Origin: Micavibrio aeruginosavorus ARL-13
GTDB taxonomy: Bacteria; Pseudomonadota; Alphaproteobacteria; Micavibrionales; Micavibrionaceae
Direction of reading: 5' to 3'
Assembly (NCBI RefSeq): GCF_000226315.1
Contig: NC_016026.1
Location: 1,240,001-1,304,000, forward strand
DNA length: 64,000 nucleotides
The position numbers were made by a program, and so were the translations under genes. Below the pieces are notes generated by a model, which had not been told where the DNA came from, searched no databases, and saw only the letters and a program-made list of their open reading frames with translations. Within the stretch, counting starts at the first letter, position 1. Every line of letters starts with the position of its first letter. Below, piece by piece: positions 54,699 through 64,000 of this stretch.

Positions 54699-55682
54699 TT
54701 AGACCAGCATGGAAACAGGATTTTCGATGTAGCGTTTGAACACCTGCAGATATTCGGCGCCAACCGCCCCATCAACCGCGCGGTGATCCACCGACAAGGT
54801 TACGGACATGACGGTGCCCACTTCCAATTTGCCGTTCACGACAACCGGTTGTTGGATACCGGCCCCAACGGCCAGAATGCAGGCCTGCGGCGGGTTGATA
54901 ATGGCGGCAAAGTCCTTAATGCCGTACATGCCGAGGTTGGAGATAGAGAAGGTCCCACCCTGAAATTCAATCGGCTTCAACTTGCCATCACGGGCGCGGC
55001 CCGCCAGATCTTTCACTTCCTCGGAAATCTCACGCAGACCTTTGGTCTCCGCCGCTTTCACGATCGGTGTGATCAGGCCGTTCGGCGTGGCCACAGCAAC
55101 GGAGATATCCGAGCTGTGATATTGCAAGATCGCATCATCGGTCCAGGACACGTTCGCCGCCGGATAGGCTTTGAGCGCCATGGCCGATGCCTTGATCACG
55201 AAATCGTTGACCGACAATTTGAATGCGCCTTTGGCTTCGGCGTTCAAACGTTCACGTGCGGCCAACAAATCATCAATACGGCAATCAACGGTCAGATAGA
55301 AATGCGGAACCGTTTGTTTGGATTCCAACAAACGGGATGCAACCACCTTGCGGATATTGTTGTTCGGCAGTTCCGTGTATTCCATGCCCAGCAAATCGGC
55401 CAATTGCTTGGCGTTCGGGCCAGACGATGCCAGGCGCGGTGCGCCAGCAGAGGCAGCGGGTTTTGCGCCACCTTTGAAATTCAGCACGTCGTCCTTCACG
55501 ATACGGCCATGCGGGCCCGTGCCGGATACGACGGACAGATCAATGCCCTTCTCACCCGCCAAACGGCGTGCGAGGGGAGAAGCGAATATGCGGGAGCCTT
55601 TGTTCAACAAAGATCCCTCACCCTGCCCCCTCCCGGAGGGAGAGGGTTCTGTTTTTGCGGGCGCAGCGGACACCGGGGCCAT
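54699..55682 (-). CDS. Dihydrolipoamide acetyltransferase (E2), binding and catalytic part
   Basis: This frame encodes the C-terminal part of pyruvate dehydrogenase E2: the peripheral-subunit-binding domain ([20 protein letters not shown] with [11 protein letters not shown]) and the acyltransferase domain with the active-site [14 protein letters not shown]. It starts at ATG 55682, seven bases after GGGGA, which a palindromic repeat supplies as a ribosome site. The frame upstream that holds the lipoyl domain is in a different register. The 327-residue product lacks a lipoyl domain, but E1beta (56011-57423) carries one that could serve it. Confidence 0.85.
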   Translation of the reverse strand: MAPVSAAPAKTEPSPSGRGQGEGSLLNKGSRIFASPLARRLAGEKGIDLSVVSGTGPHGRIVKDDVLNFKGGAKPAASAGAPRLASSGPNAKQLADLLGMEYTELPNNNIRKVVASRLLESKQTVPHFYLTVDCRIDDLLAARERLNAEAKGAFKLSVNDFVIKASAMALKAYPAANVSWTDDAILQYHSSDISVAVATPNGLITPIVKAAETKGLREISEEVKDLAGRARDGKLKPIEFQGGTFSISNLGMYGIKDFAAIINPPQACILAVGAGIQQPVVVNGKLEVGTVMSVTLSVDHRAVDGAVGAEYLQVFKRYIENPVSMLV

Positions 55683-55993
55683 ATCGTCCCCTCTCCCTGC
55701 GGGAGAGGGTTGGGGTGAGGGGGCGCAGATTTAAGATCCGCAGCGCTTTCGCCATCTTCCAGCAACATGGCAATCGGCGTATTCACGGCCACGCCTTCGG
55801 TGCCATCAGCCACCAGAATTTTACCCAGCGTCCCTTCGTCCACGGCTTCAACTTCCATCGTTGCCTTGTCCGTTTCGATCTCGGCGATCACATCACCGGC
55901 CTTGATCTTGTCGCCTTCCTTCTTGGTCCATTTGGCCAATTTCCCTTCAGTCATGGTCGGGGACAAGGCAGGCATTGTGATTTGAATGGGCAT
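55604..55993 (-). CDS. E2 lipoyl domain fragment (frame-split from the catalytic part)
   Basis: The 129-residue product begins with a complete lipoyl domain ([20 protein letters not shown]; lipoylation lysine in [12 protein letters not shown]) and then runs through a palindromic repeat ([20 protein letters not shown]), ending out of frame. It would normally be the N-terminus of the E2 gene; the rest continues in the overlapping frame at 54699-55682. It may be expressed as a free lipoyl domain, or the split may reflect an assembly error. The domain is nearly the same as that on E1beta. Confidence 0.75.
   Translation of the reverse strand: MPIQITMPALSPTMTEGKLAKWTKKEGDKIKAGDVIAEIETDKATMEVEAVDEGTLGKILVADGTEGVAVNTPIAMLLEDGESAADLKSAPPHPNPLPQGEGTIWPRCPLRPQKQNPLPPGGGRVRDLC
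55615..55721. repeat. Inverted pair of palindromic repeats inside the E2 linker
   Basis: Units at 55615-55646 and 55688-55720 are inverted copies of a roughly 33-bp motif (CCCTCACCC...CTCCCGGAGGGAGAGGG and CCCTCTCCCTGCGGGAGAGGG...). Each is a hairpin by itself, and the pair brackets about 41 bases of the Ala/Pro-rich E2 linker. Proteobacterial repeats of this kind are familiar for their [11 protein letters not shown] translation. This pair is unrelated in sequence to the REP-like copies elsewhere in the window. Confidence 0.85.
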
Positions 55994-56010
55994 CTTTGTG
56001 TTCTCTCTAC

Positions 56011-57423
56011 TTAGCGGTAGCAGACCTGTTTCGCCACATGGACAATCTCATCCACCTGCGGCAGGGCCAGGGCTTCGAGGTTTGCGGCGTATGGCAGCGG
56101 AACGTCCGCGGCGCAAACACGGCGCACCGGTGCATCCAGATAATCAAACGCATGTTCGTTGACCAAAGCGGCAATTTCCGAACCGATACCAGCGAACGGC
56201 CAGCTTTCTTCAACACTGACAATGCGGTTGGTTTTCTTCACCGATTCAATAATCGTCCAACGGTCCAGCGGGCGGATGGTGCGCAGGTTGATGACCTCGG
56301 CGCTGATGCCTTGCTCGGCCAGTTTCTCGGCGGCCTGCAGGGCTTTGCCCACCATGATGGAATAGGCAACCAGCGTGACATCAGTGCCCTCGCGTTCAAT
56401 TTTCGCGCGCCCCATCGGGATCACGAAATCCTCATCCGTCGGCACGTCAAAGCTCTGGCCGTACATGATTTCGTTTTCCAGGATCACAACCGGGTTCGGA
56501 TCGCGGATGGCGGCCTTCATCAGGCCTTTCGCATCGGCGGCGGACCACGGCGCAACAACTTTCAGACCCGGGATATGGCCATACCAGCTGGCGTAATCCT
56601 GGCTGTGCTGGGCACCAACGCGTGCGGCGGCGCCGTTGGGTCCGCGGAACACAATCGGGCAACCCAATTGACCACCGGCCATATACAATGTTTTGGCGGC
56701 GGAGTTGATGATGTGGTCAATCGCCTGCATGGCGAAGTTCATGGTCATAAATTCGACAATCGGCTTCAGACCGCTGAATGCGGCACCGGTTGCGATACCG
56801 GCAAAGCCGTATTCGGTGATCGGCGTATCAATGACGCGTTTTGCACCAAATTCATCCAGCAGACCTTGGGATACTTTGTACGCGCCGTTATATTCGGCAA
56901 CTTCTTCACCCATCAGGAATACGGTGTCATCGCGGCGCATTTCTTCGGCCATGGCGTTACGCAAGGCTTCGCGCACGGTCATGGTTTGCGTTTCGGTGAA
57001 GGCGGCCTCGTCAAACATCGGCGGCTCGATAATCACGCCCTGTGCATACAGGATGTCGCGGTTATCAACATGCGCGCCAGCGGGCTGGGATGCGGACCCA
57101 CCCGATACCACAGGCGCAGCAGCCGGAGCGGCCGCGGCCTTCGGCGCCGGGCCGGACGATACGGCACCAACGGATGTTTCGCCATCTTCCAGCAAAACGG
57201 CAATCGGCGTATTGACCGCGACACCTTCGGTGCCTTCGGCAATCAACAATTTGCCCAATTTACCTTCATCCACGGCTTCGACTTCCATGGTGGCTTTATC
57301 GGTTTCAATCTCGGCGATCACATCACCGGGCTTGACCATATCGCCTTCTTTTTTCGTCCACTTGGCCAGTTTCCCTTCGGTCATCGTCGGGGACAGCGCG
57401 GGCATCAAAACTTCAATCGACAT
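56011..57423 (-). CDS. pdhB: Pyruvate dehydrogenase E1 beta with N-terminal lipoyl domain
   Basis: The N-terminus ([20 protein letters not shown], lysine in [12 protein letters not shown]) is a lipoyl domain, followed by an Ala/Pro-rich linker (about residues 86-115) and a transketolase-type E1beta domain with [13 protein letters not shown] and [20 protein letters not shown]. The fused lipoyl domain is typical of alphaproteobacterial PDH. It has 470 residues. It lies between pdhA and the split E2 gene on the same strand. Confidence 0.95.
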   Translation of the reverse strand: MSIEVLMPALSPTMTEGKLAKWTKKEGDMVKPGDVIAEIETDKATMEVEAVDEGKLGKLLIAEGTEGVAVNTPIAVLLEDGETSVGAVSSGPAPKAAAAPAAAPVVSGGSASQPAGAHVDNRDILYAQGVIIEPPMFDEAAFTETQTMTVREALRNAMAEEMRRDDTVFLMGEEVAEYNGAYKVSQGLLDEFGAKRVIDTPITEYGFAGIATGAAFSGLKPIVEFMTMNFAMQAIDHIINSAAKTLYMAGGQLGCPIVFRGPNGAAARVGAQHSQDYASWYGHIPGLKVVAPWSAADAKGLMKAAIRDPNPVVILENEIMYGQSFDVPTDEDFVIPMGRAKIEREGTDVTLVAYSIMVGKALQAAEKLAEQGISAEVINLRTIRPLDRWTIIESVKKTNRIVSVEESWPFAGIGSEIAALVNEHAFDYLDAPVRRVCAADVPLPYAANLEALALPQVDEIVHVAKQVCYR

Positions 57424-57450
57424 TTTCTTCTCTTCACTCTCAATCGGTGA

Positions 57451-58479
57451 TTAGTCTTTGACTTCAACCAGAACATCGGTCCACAGCTCGGCAACATCCG
57501 GCTCCGGTGACTCTTGCGCGAATTGTGCGGCTTCGTTCACGATGTCTTTGATTTCTTTTTCAATCGGCTTCAGATCGTCTTCGGTGACGCCTTCGACTTC
57601 CAGAAGCTTGCGGATACGTTCAATCGGATCGCTTTCCGTTTTGAATTTCTCTACCTCTTCCTTCGAACGGTATTTGCCCGGGTCGGACATAGAGTGACCG
57701 CGATAACGATACGTCATCATTTCCAGCAAATATGGGCCATTGCCGGAACGAATGTGGTCCAACGCCTGACGCGCGGCGGCCTGAACGGCCAGAACATCCA
57801 TACCATCAACCTGTTCGCCCGGGATGCCATAGGCCTCACCACGGCGATACAAATCACCGGCGGCATGGCGGGAAATGCTGGTCCCCATGCCGTATTTGTT
57901 GTTTTCAATGATGTACAGAACCGGCAATTTCCACAGGGCGGCCATGTTCATGGCTTCATAAAACTGCCCTTGGTTGGATGAACCATCGCCCATATAGGCC
58001 ACAGCCACGCCGTTATCACCCTTGTATTTGTGCGCGAAGGCCAAACCAGTGCCCAGCGAAGAGCTGGCACCAACGATACCGTGCCCACCAAAGAAGTTCG
58101 CTTCTTTGCTGAACATGTGCATCGAACCGCCCTTGCCGCGGGAATACCCACCGCGACGGCCCGTCAATTCCGCCATGACCCCTTTCGGGTCCATGTTACA
58201 GGCCAGCATGTGGCCGTGATCGCGGTATGCGGTGATAACCGTATCCTGCGGCTCCTGCATCGACTGGATACCGGTAACGACCGCTTCTTGTCCAATATAC
58301 AGGTGGCAGAAACCACCGATCAGTCCCATGCCATAGAGCTGGCCGGATTTTTCTTCAAAACGGCGGATCAGCAACATATCGCGGAAGAGCTTTTTCATCT
58401 CTTCGACGGTCGGCTTTGCCTGGCTGTTCGATACGGATTTCAACTTTGAATCTTTGCTTGTCTTGGCGGATGTGGCCAC
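57451..58479 (-). CDS. pdhA: Pyruvate dehydrogenase E1 alpha
   Basis: This thiamine-diphosphate enzyme decarboxylates pyruvate in the PDH complex. The TPP motif GDGSSNQGQFYEAMNMAALW with the terminal NN (IENNKYGMGT) is present, as are FEEKSGQLYGMGLIGGFCH and YRYRGHSMSDPGKYRS, the region of regulatory serines in other species. The start at GTG 58479 has a GGAGG ribosome site; the longer frame to 58593 is less likely. This gives 342 residues, normal for the family. Confidence 0.95.
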   Translation of the reverse strand: MATSAKTSKDSKLKSVSNSQAKPTVEEMKKLFRDMLLIRRFEEKSGQLYGMGLIGGFCHLYIGQEAVVTGIQSMQEPQDTVITAYRDHGHMLACNMDPKGVMAELTGRRGGYSRGKGGSMHMFSKEANFFGGHGIVGASSSLGTGLAFAHKYKGDNGVAVAYMGDGSSNQGQFYEAMNMAALWKLPVLYIIENNKYGMGTSISRHAAGDLYRRGEAYGIPGEQVDGMDVLAVQAAARQALDHIRSGNGPYLLEMMTYRYRGHSMSDPGKYRSKEEVEKFKTESDPIERIRKLLEVEGVTEDDLKPIEKEIKDIVNEAAQFAQESPEPDVAELWTDVLVEVKD

Positions 58480-58604
58480 GAAAAGCCTCCTGCAGAAAAC
58501 GTTGGAAATGTGCGATTTTTCGCCCCGCACAACTACACCATTTCCCGGCAGGTTTCCACCCAAAACAAGATTGGGAAACCCGAAATGGTGCAATGCAGTA
58601 ATTT

Positions 58605-58919
58605 TTATTGACTTAGAACAACAGCTTGCTCATCCGCATAGCCAAAGCCCAGAACGGCGCGGGCGCGTTCTTCCAGCAAATCCGGGTCCAATGAACCGGG
58701 GCGCAGGCGGGTCACACGGGCTTCCAGCTCCACACGCTGAACGGTTGTTTTTTCAACCTTCATAGTCGTTTTGGTGATGGATTGCTCAAGGGTCATCAGA
58801 CGAATGATGGACCGTTCCCCCTGCACCAGATGGTACGAGAAATACAGCGTCAGGCAGATCCCGATGATACCCAGGACATTGCGCTGTTTCGTTTTACGCT
58901 GTGAAAGGGAAGCTCTCAT
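58605..58919 (-). CDS. FtsB/DivIC-like septum formation protein
   Basis: The short protein (104 residues from ATG 58919) has one N-terminal membrane segment (VLGIIGICLTLYFSYHLV) followed by a coiled coil (about residues 35-75) and the C-terminal PGSLDPDLLEERARAVLGF, typical of FtsB in alphaproteobacteria between eno and pdhA. FtsB joins FtsL and FtsQ at the divisome. A longer frame from a TTG at 58955 is possible. Position between eno and pdhA is the conserved synteny. Confidence 0.88.
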   Translation of the reverse strand: MRASLSQRKTKQRNVLGIIGICLTLYFSYHLVQGERSIIRLMTLEQSITKTTMKVEKTTVQRVELEARVTRLRPGSLDPDLLEERARAVLGFGYADEQAVVLSQ

Positions 58920-59198
58920 ACTCACTATGGAATCACAAAGACCGTTCGACGGCAAGAGGAAAGTGTAACAGAGTCAATTGGTTAAGGCAGGAAGGTCCAG
59001 TGAACGGCGAGGTGCTAAGTGATTCAAAAGACTCACTATTTTTAGCATAACTCCGTATGAAGTCCCGCATGAAAAGCATAATTTTTTATACAGTGCGCCT
59101 GAATATGGGCATCGCAGCACAGTGGACAGCTTGTCCGCATCATCACACCCCCTATTATGATTGGAACACTGACCATATCCCTCCCGGAGTTTCTGATT
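58920..59198. other. Divergent spacer between ftsB-like and the DMT gene
   Basis: This 279-base region separates the leftward ftsB-like gene from the rightward DMT transporter. I see no supported gene, RNA or clear promoter pair in it; short open frames here lack family features. Confidence 0.3.
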
Positions 59199-59654
59199 AT
59201 GCCATCCGCCCTCCTCCTCCCTTTGACCATGTCCATTCTGGCCGGGTCCATGATTGTGTTACAGGCCCCCATCAATGCCCGCCTGGGCGATCACATGGGC
59301 GGACCACTGGTGGCCGCGTTCTTCTCATTCTTCACGGGGTCGATTTTGCTCGGCTGTGTTCTGCTCGCATTGCGCAAACCGATCCTGCTAGAGAATATCA
59401 GTCTGACATCGCCATGGATGTGGATTGGCGGAACGCTGGGGTCCATGTTCGTATTCACAACCATTTTCGTCGTGCCGAAACTGGGCGCGGCGGGCATGAT
59501 TGCCCTGATCATCTGCGGCCAGATTTTGTTTTCACTCGCAGTTGATCACTACGGCTTCCTGCTGCCCGAAGCCACGCCAATATCACCCGTTCGCATAGCT
59601 GGCGCGGTTTTGCTGATCATCAGTGTGGCCATGATCATGGCCCCGAAATTCTAA
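59199..59654 (+). CDS. DMT-superfamily (DUF606/YdcZ-like) membrane transporter
   Basis: A small integral membrane protein of the drug/metabolite transporter superfamily. Five hydrophobic helices span about residues 5-24, 34-54, 67-88, 95-117 and 127-149, including VLQAPINARLGDHMGGPLVA, FTTIFVVPKLGAAGMIAL and the terminal IAGAVLLIISVAMIMAP. These match the DUF606 family. It uses ATG 59199 with a GGAG site nine bases upstream, giving 151 residues. It is probably a dimeric or paired transporter; the substrate is unknown. The REP-like repeat at 59675 follows. Confidence 0.8.
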   Translation: MPSALLLPLTMSILAGSMIVLQAPINARLGDHMGGPLVAAFFSFFTGSILLGCVLLALRKPILLENISLTSPWMWIGGTLGSMFVFTTIFVVPKLGAAGMIALIICGQILFSLAVDHYGFLLPEATPISPVRIAGAVLLIISVAMIMAPKF

Positions 59655-59674
59655 AAAAACTTTGCCCCAAAAAT

Positions 59675-59747
59675 GCGTTACCCCGGCGAAAGCCGGGGTC
59701 TTCATCCTTTATGGCGAGAAGATCCCGGCTTTCGCCGGGATGACGTC
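59675..59747. repeat. REP-like palindrome pair, copy 3
   Basis: GTTACCCCGGCGAAAGCCGGG... and the inverted ...CCCGGCTTTCGCCGGGATGAC unit sit between the stops of the convergent DMT gene and eno. The design matches the copies at 31071 and 34468, with each unit a GC-rich hairpin. It may act as a bidirectional transcription barrier. Confidence 0.85.
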
Positions 59748-59761
59748 TTGATGATGCCGTA

Positions 59762-62340
<2,579 letters not shown>

Positions 62341-63114
62341 TTGACAACGCTCGAGCTGACACGTGTTACTCAGGACAACCCTGTACTTCTCGCCCTTTTT
62401 GAACGGGCATACCGCCAAATTTTGGCACCCGCTTTCCCCGATACCAACCAAGCCGAAACGCTGGATAAATTCTTAGCGGGCATGAATGGTGAAATTAAGA
62501 ACTTCGATGTCGTGGTCAATTTAATTGGCCAAAACTTACGCGATATCGACAGGGCTGAATTAGCCGGGATCAGTGTGGCCTATTACTATCCTGAACATAA
62601 CGTCGGCAATCTTGCGTACAATGCAATTGACCCGAATATCCGCCAAGGCGGCCTGGGCAAAGCCATGGTCCAATGCCGTATTGAATCCCTGAAAGAAAAA
62701 GCAGCAGAACGCGGCAAATCCCTGCGCGCTGTTTTTCTGGAAGTGAACAACCCGGAACGCGCCCCCAAAGAACTGGACACTATGGATGCGAATAAACGTG
62801 TCGCCATTTTTGAAAAATGGGGCGCACGCAAAATTGGCATCGATTACGTCCAGCCGCCCGTCTACGAAGACGGCACGTTCTGCGATTACATGGATTTGTA
62901 CAGCTATCCGGTCGATGGCCGCTACGCCAACCGCAAGGATGTCAGCGCTTTCCTGATGGCATCCTACTGCCTGAGCTATGGCACAACAGGCGACCGCCAA
63001 ATGGCTTTGCGTACCATGTACAACCAACTATCCGAATGGAAACCGGAACGCCCCCTGCCCCCCGGCACCCCAGCCGGATACCAGGTCGGCAGCCATGCTT
63101 TGCAGCTTGTGTAA
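62341..63114 (+). CDS. GNAT-like acetyltransferase (putative)
   Basis: The 257-residue protein has a segment resembling the acetyl-CoA loop of GNAT enzymes (NIRQGGLGKAMVQCRIESLK, about residues 99-118) and IFEKWGARKIGIDYVQPP, typical of a late beta-alpha unit. The N-terminal about 80 residues and the C-terminal tail (RPLPPGTPAGYQVGS) are unusual. The start is TTG 62341 with GGGAGG about ten bases upstream; the ATG at 62336 is followed at once by CAT TGA, so it cannot open this frame. The substrate is unknown. A terminator follows. Confidence 0.6.
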   Translation: MTTLELTRVTQDNPVLLALFERAYRQILAPAFPDTNQAETLDKFLAGMNGEIKNFDVVVNLIGQNLRDIDRAELAGISVAYYYPEHNVGNLAYNAIDPNIRQGGLGKAMVQCRIESLKEKAAERGKSLRAVFLEVNNPERAPKELDTMDANKRVAIFEKWGARKIGIDYVQPPVYEDGTFCDYMDLYSYPVDGRYANRKDVSAFLMASYCLSYGTTGDRQMALRTMYNQLSEWKPERPLPPGTPAGYQVGSHALQLV

Positions 63115-63142
63115 GCGTTAAGAGTAAAATAAATTCGACATT

Positions 63143-63180
63143 ATAAAGCCGGAAGATCCTTTATCTTCCGGCTTTATTTT
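63143..63180 (+). terminator. Rho-independent terminator after the GNAT-like gene
   Basis: ATAAAGCCGGAAGA (63143-63156) pairs perfectly with TCTTCCGGCTTTAT (63164-63177) around a 7-base loop, followed by TTT. It starts 29 bases after the stop codon at 63114. Confidence 0.88.
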
Positions 63181-63209
63181 CAAAGTGGCTCTTTATCAAG
63201 GCGCAGAGA

Positions 63210-64000
63210 ATGCTTTTTAACTCATACGTTTTTATTCTATTTTTTCTGCCCATCACCTTCTTCGTTTATTTCATCCTGACGAAGCAGCGCCTGTTCACAG
63301 CCGCAAAAGCCTTTTTGGCAGGTTCTAGCCTTTTTTTCTACAGCTGGTGGAGTGTTGCCTATCTGCCACTCATCCTGATTTCCATGATCGTCAATTTTTC
63401 AATTGGCTCCATCTTAACCGCCGATGATAGTGGCAAGAAAAGGCATGGCATTAAAAGCAGGAAAGCCATGCTGATCGCCGGACTTGCGTTTAACCTCGGG
63501 CTTATTGGTTACTTCAAATACGCCGATTTTTTTGTGACCAATGTCAACGCGATCGCAGGAACGGATATTCCCGCACTCCACGTAATTCTCCCCCTTGCCA
63601 TCAGCTTTTATACGTTCCAACAGATCGCCTATCTGGTCGATAGCTATGACAGACAAACGAAAGAATACGATTTTCTCAGCTACGTTATTTTTGTGACATT
63701 TTTCCCGCAGCTGATTGCCGGGCCCATTATTCACCACAAGGAAATAATGCCGCAATTTGCCAGCCGCTGGAACATGGTCAAACGCTATAGAAACATCGCC
63801 GTTGGCTTATTCATCTTCAGCGTTGGCCTATTTAAAAAAGTCATTATTGCGGATAGCTTCGCCCAATGGGCAACAGCGGGGTTCGATGGGGCTCAGACTT
63901 TAACTTTCTTCGAAGGGTGGGCGACCAGCCTCAGTTACACATTCCAGATCTATTTCGACTTCAGCGGCTATACCGATATGGCGATTGGGGCGGCTCTTCT
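63210..64000 (+). CDS. MBOAT-family O-acyltransferase (AlgI-like), 3' end beyond window
   Basis: The open frame runs from ATG 63210 (GCGCAGAGA precedes it) to the window edge, about 263 residues. It is a multi-pass membrane protein (first helices about residues 7-24 and 33-60), with LPLAISFYTFQQIAYLVDSY, FFPQLIAGPIIHHKEIMPQF and FQIYFDFSGYTDMAIGAALL, which are typical of the AlgI/DltB branch of MBOAT enzymes. The catalytic histidine in this family usually lies further on, beyond the window. It probably O-acetylates an exported polysaccharide or envelope glycan; partner genes would be to the right. Confidence 0.85.
   Translation, partial: MLFNSYVFILFFLPITFFVYFILTKQRLFTAAKAFLAGSSLFFYSWWSVAYLPLILISMIVNFSIGSILTADDSGKKRHGIKSRKAMLIAGLAFNLGLIGYFKYADFFVTNVNAIAGTDIPALHVILPLAISFYTFQQIAYLVDSYDRQTKEYDFLSYVIFVTFFPQLIAGPIIHHKEIMPQFASRWNMVKRYRNIAVGLFIFSVGLFKKVIIADSFAQWATAGFDGAQTLTFFEGWATSLSYTFQIYFDFSGYTDMAIGAAL

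Overview
The window looks alphaproteobacterial. The evidence is conserved gene order: ntrY-ntrX-trkA with hfq-hflX close by, and eno, ftsB-like, pdhA, pdhB, pdhC in a row with a lipoyl domain on E1beta. A fused ispDF and a COQ10-like gene next to lipA fit the same reading. A Micavibrio-like (predatory) lineage is possible, but that is only an inference.

Left arm, 1 to about 14,050: an integrative, mobilizable copper-resistance element. It holds a GHKL ATPase cut by the window edge, a MobA/MobL relaxase with an IncQ-like oriT, an AbiEi/AbiEii toxin-antitoxin pair, and a copper operon (small secreted protein with a frameshift, multicopper oxidase CopA, outer-membrane CopB, DUF2231 membrane protein, TRASH/YHS protein, tiny secreted peptide, Cu+ P-type ATPase). 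An intact tRNA-Ser(UGA) and a tyrosine recombinase follow. The chromosomal side is marked by the 5' half of a different tRNA-Ser(UGA), cut just past its anticodon loop. The element therefore appears to have split one serine tRNA gene while carrying a complete gene with the same anticodon.

Chromosome, 14,194-26,952: a rightward run of envelope and housekeeping genes (YdcF-like, lytic transglycosylase, RlpA, D,D-carboxypeptidase, tmk, holB, metG, tatD, MBL hydrolase), then a leftward chemoreceptor and an atypical EAL protein. 27,045-39,815: mazG, two tandem paralogous genes of unknown function with a GE-x-H motif, an inositol-phosphatase-like gene, hflX, hfq, a HAD phosphatase, D-amino-acid transaminase, trkA, ntrX and ntrY. 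39,914-47,815: ispDF, pgpA, cinA-like, a glycosyltransferase-like gene, COQ10-like, lipA, a histidine phosphatase, a small Cys-His-Asp protein, a nicotinamidase-like hydrolase and lpdA.

48,002-64,000: a Cache chemoreceptor, three deoxynucleoside-kinase-like genes, two unknown proteins, a METTL25-like methyltransferase, a thioesterase and the pyruvate dehydrogenase genes. The E2 gene is split into a lipoyl-domain frame and a catalytic frame by a pair of inverted palindromic repeats in its linker. Then come ftsB-like, a DMT transporter, eno, kdsA, a GNAT-like protein and the start of an MBOAT acyltransferase. lipA, lpdA and pdhABC together supply lipoylation, E3, E1 and E2 of one complex. Three further intergenic palindrome pairs belong to a common REP-like family (31.1, 34.5 and 59.7 kb).

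The best candidates for undescribed biology are the tandem GE-x-H paralogs, the repeat-split E2, the tRNA-splitting element with its spare tRNA, and the kinase trio.
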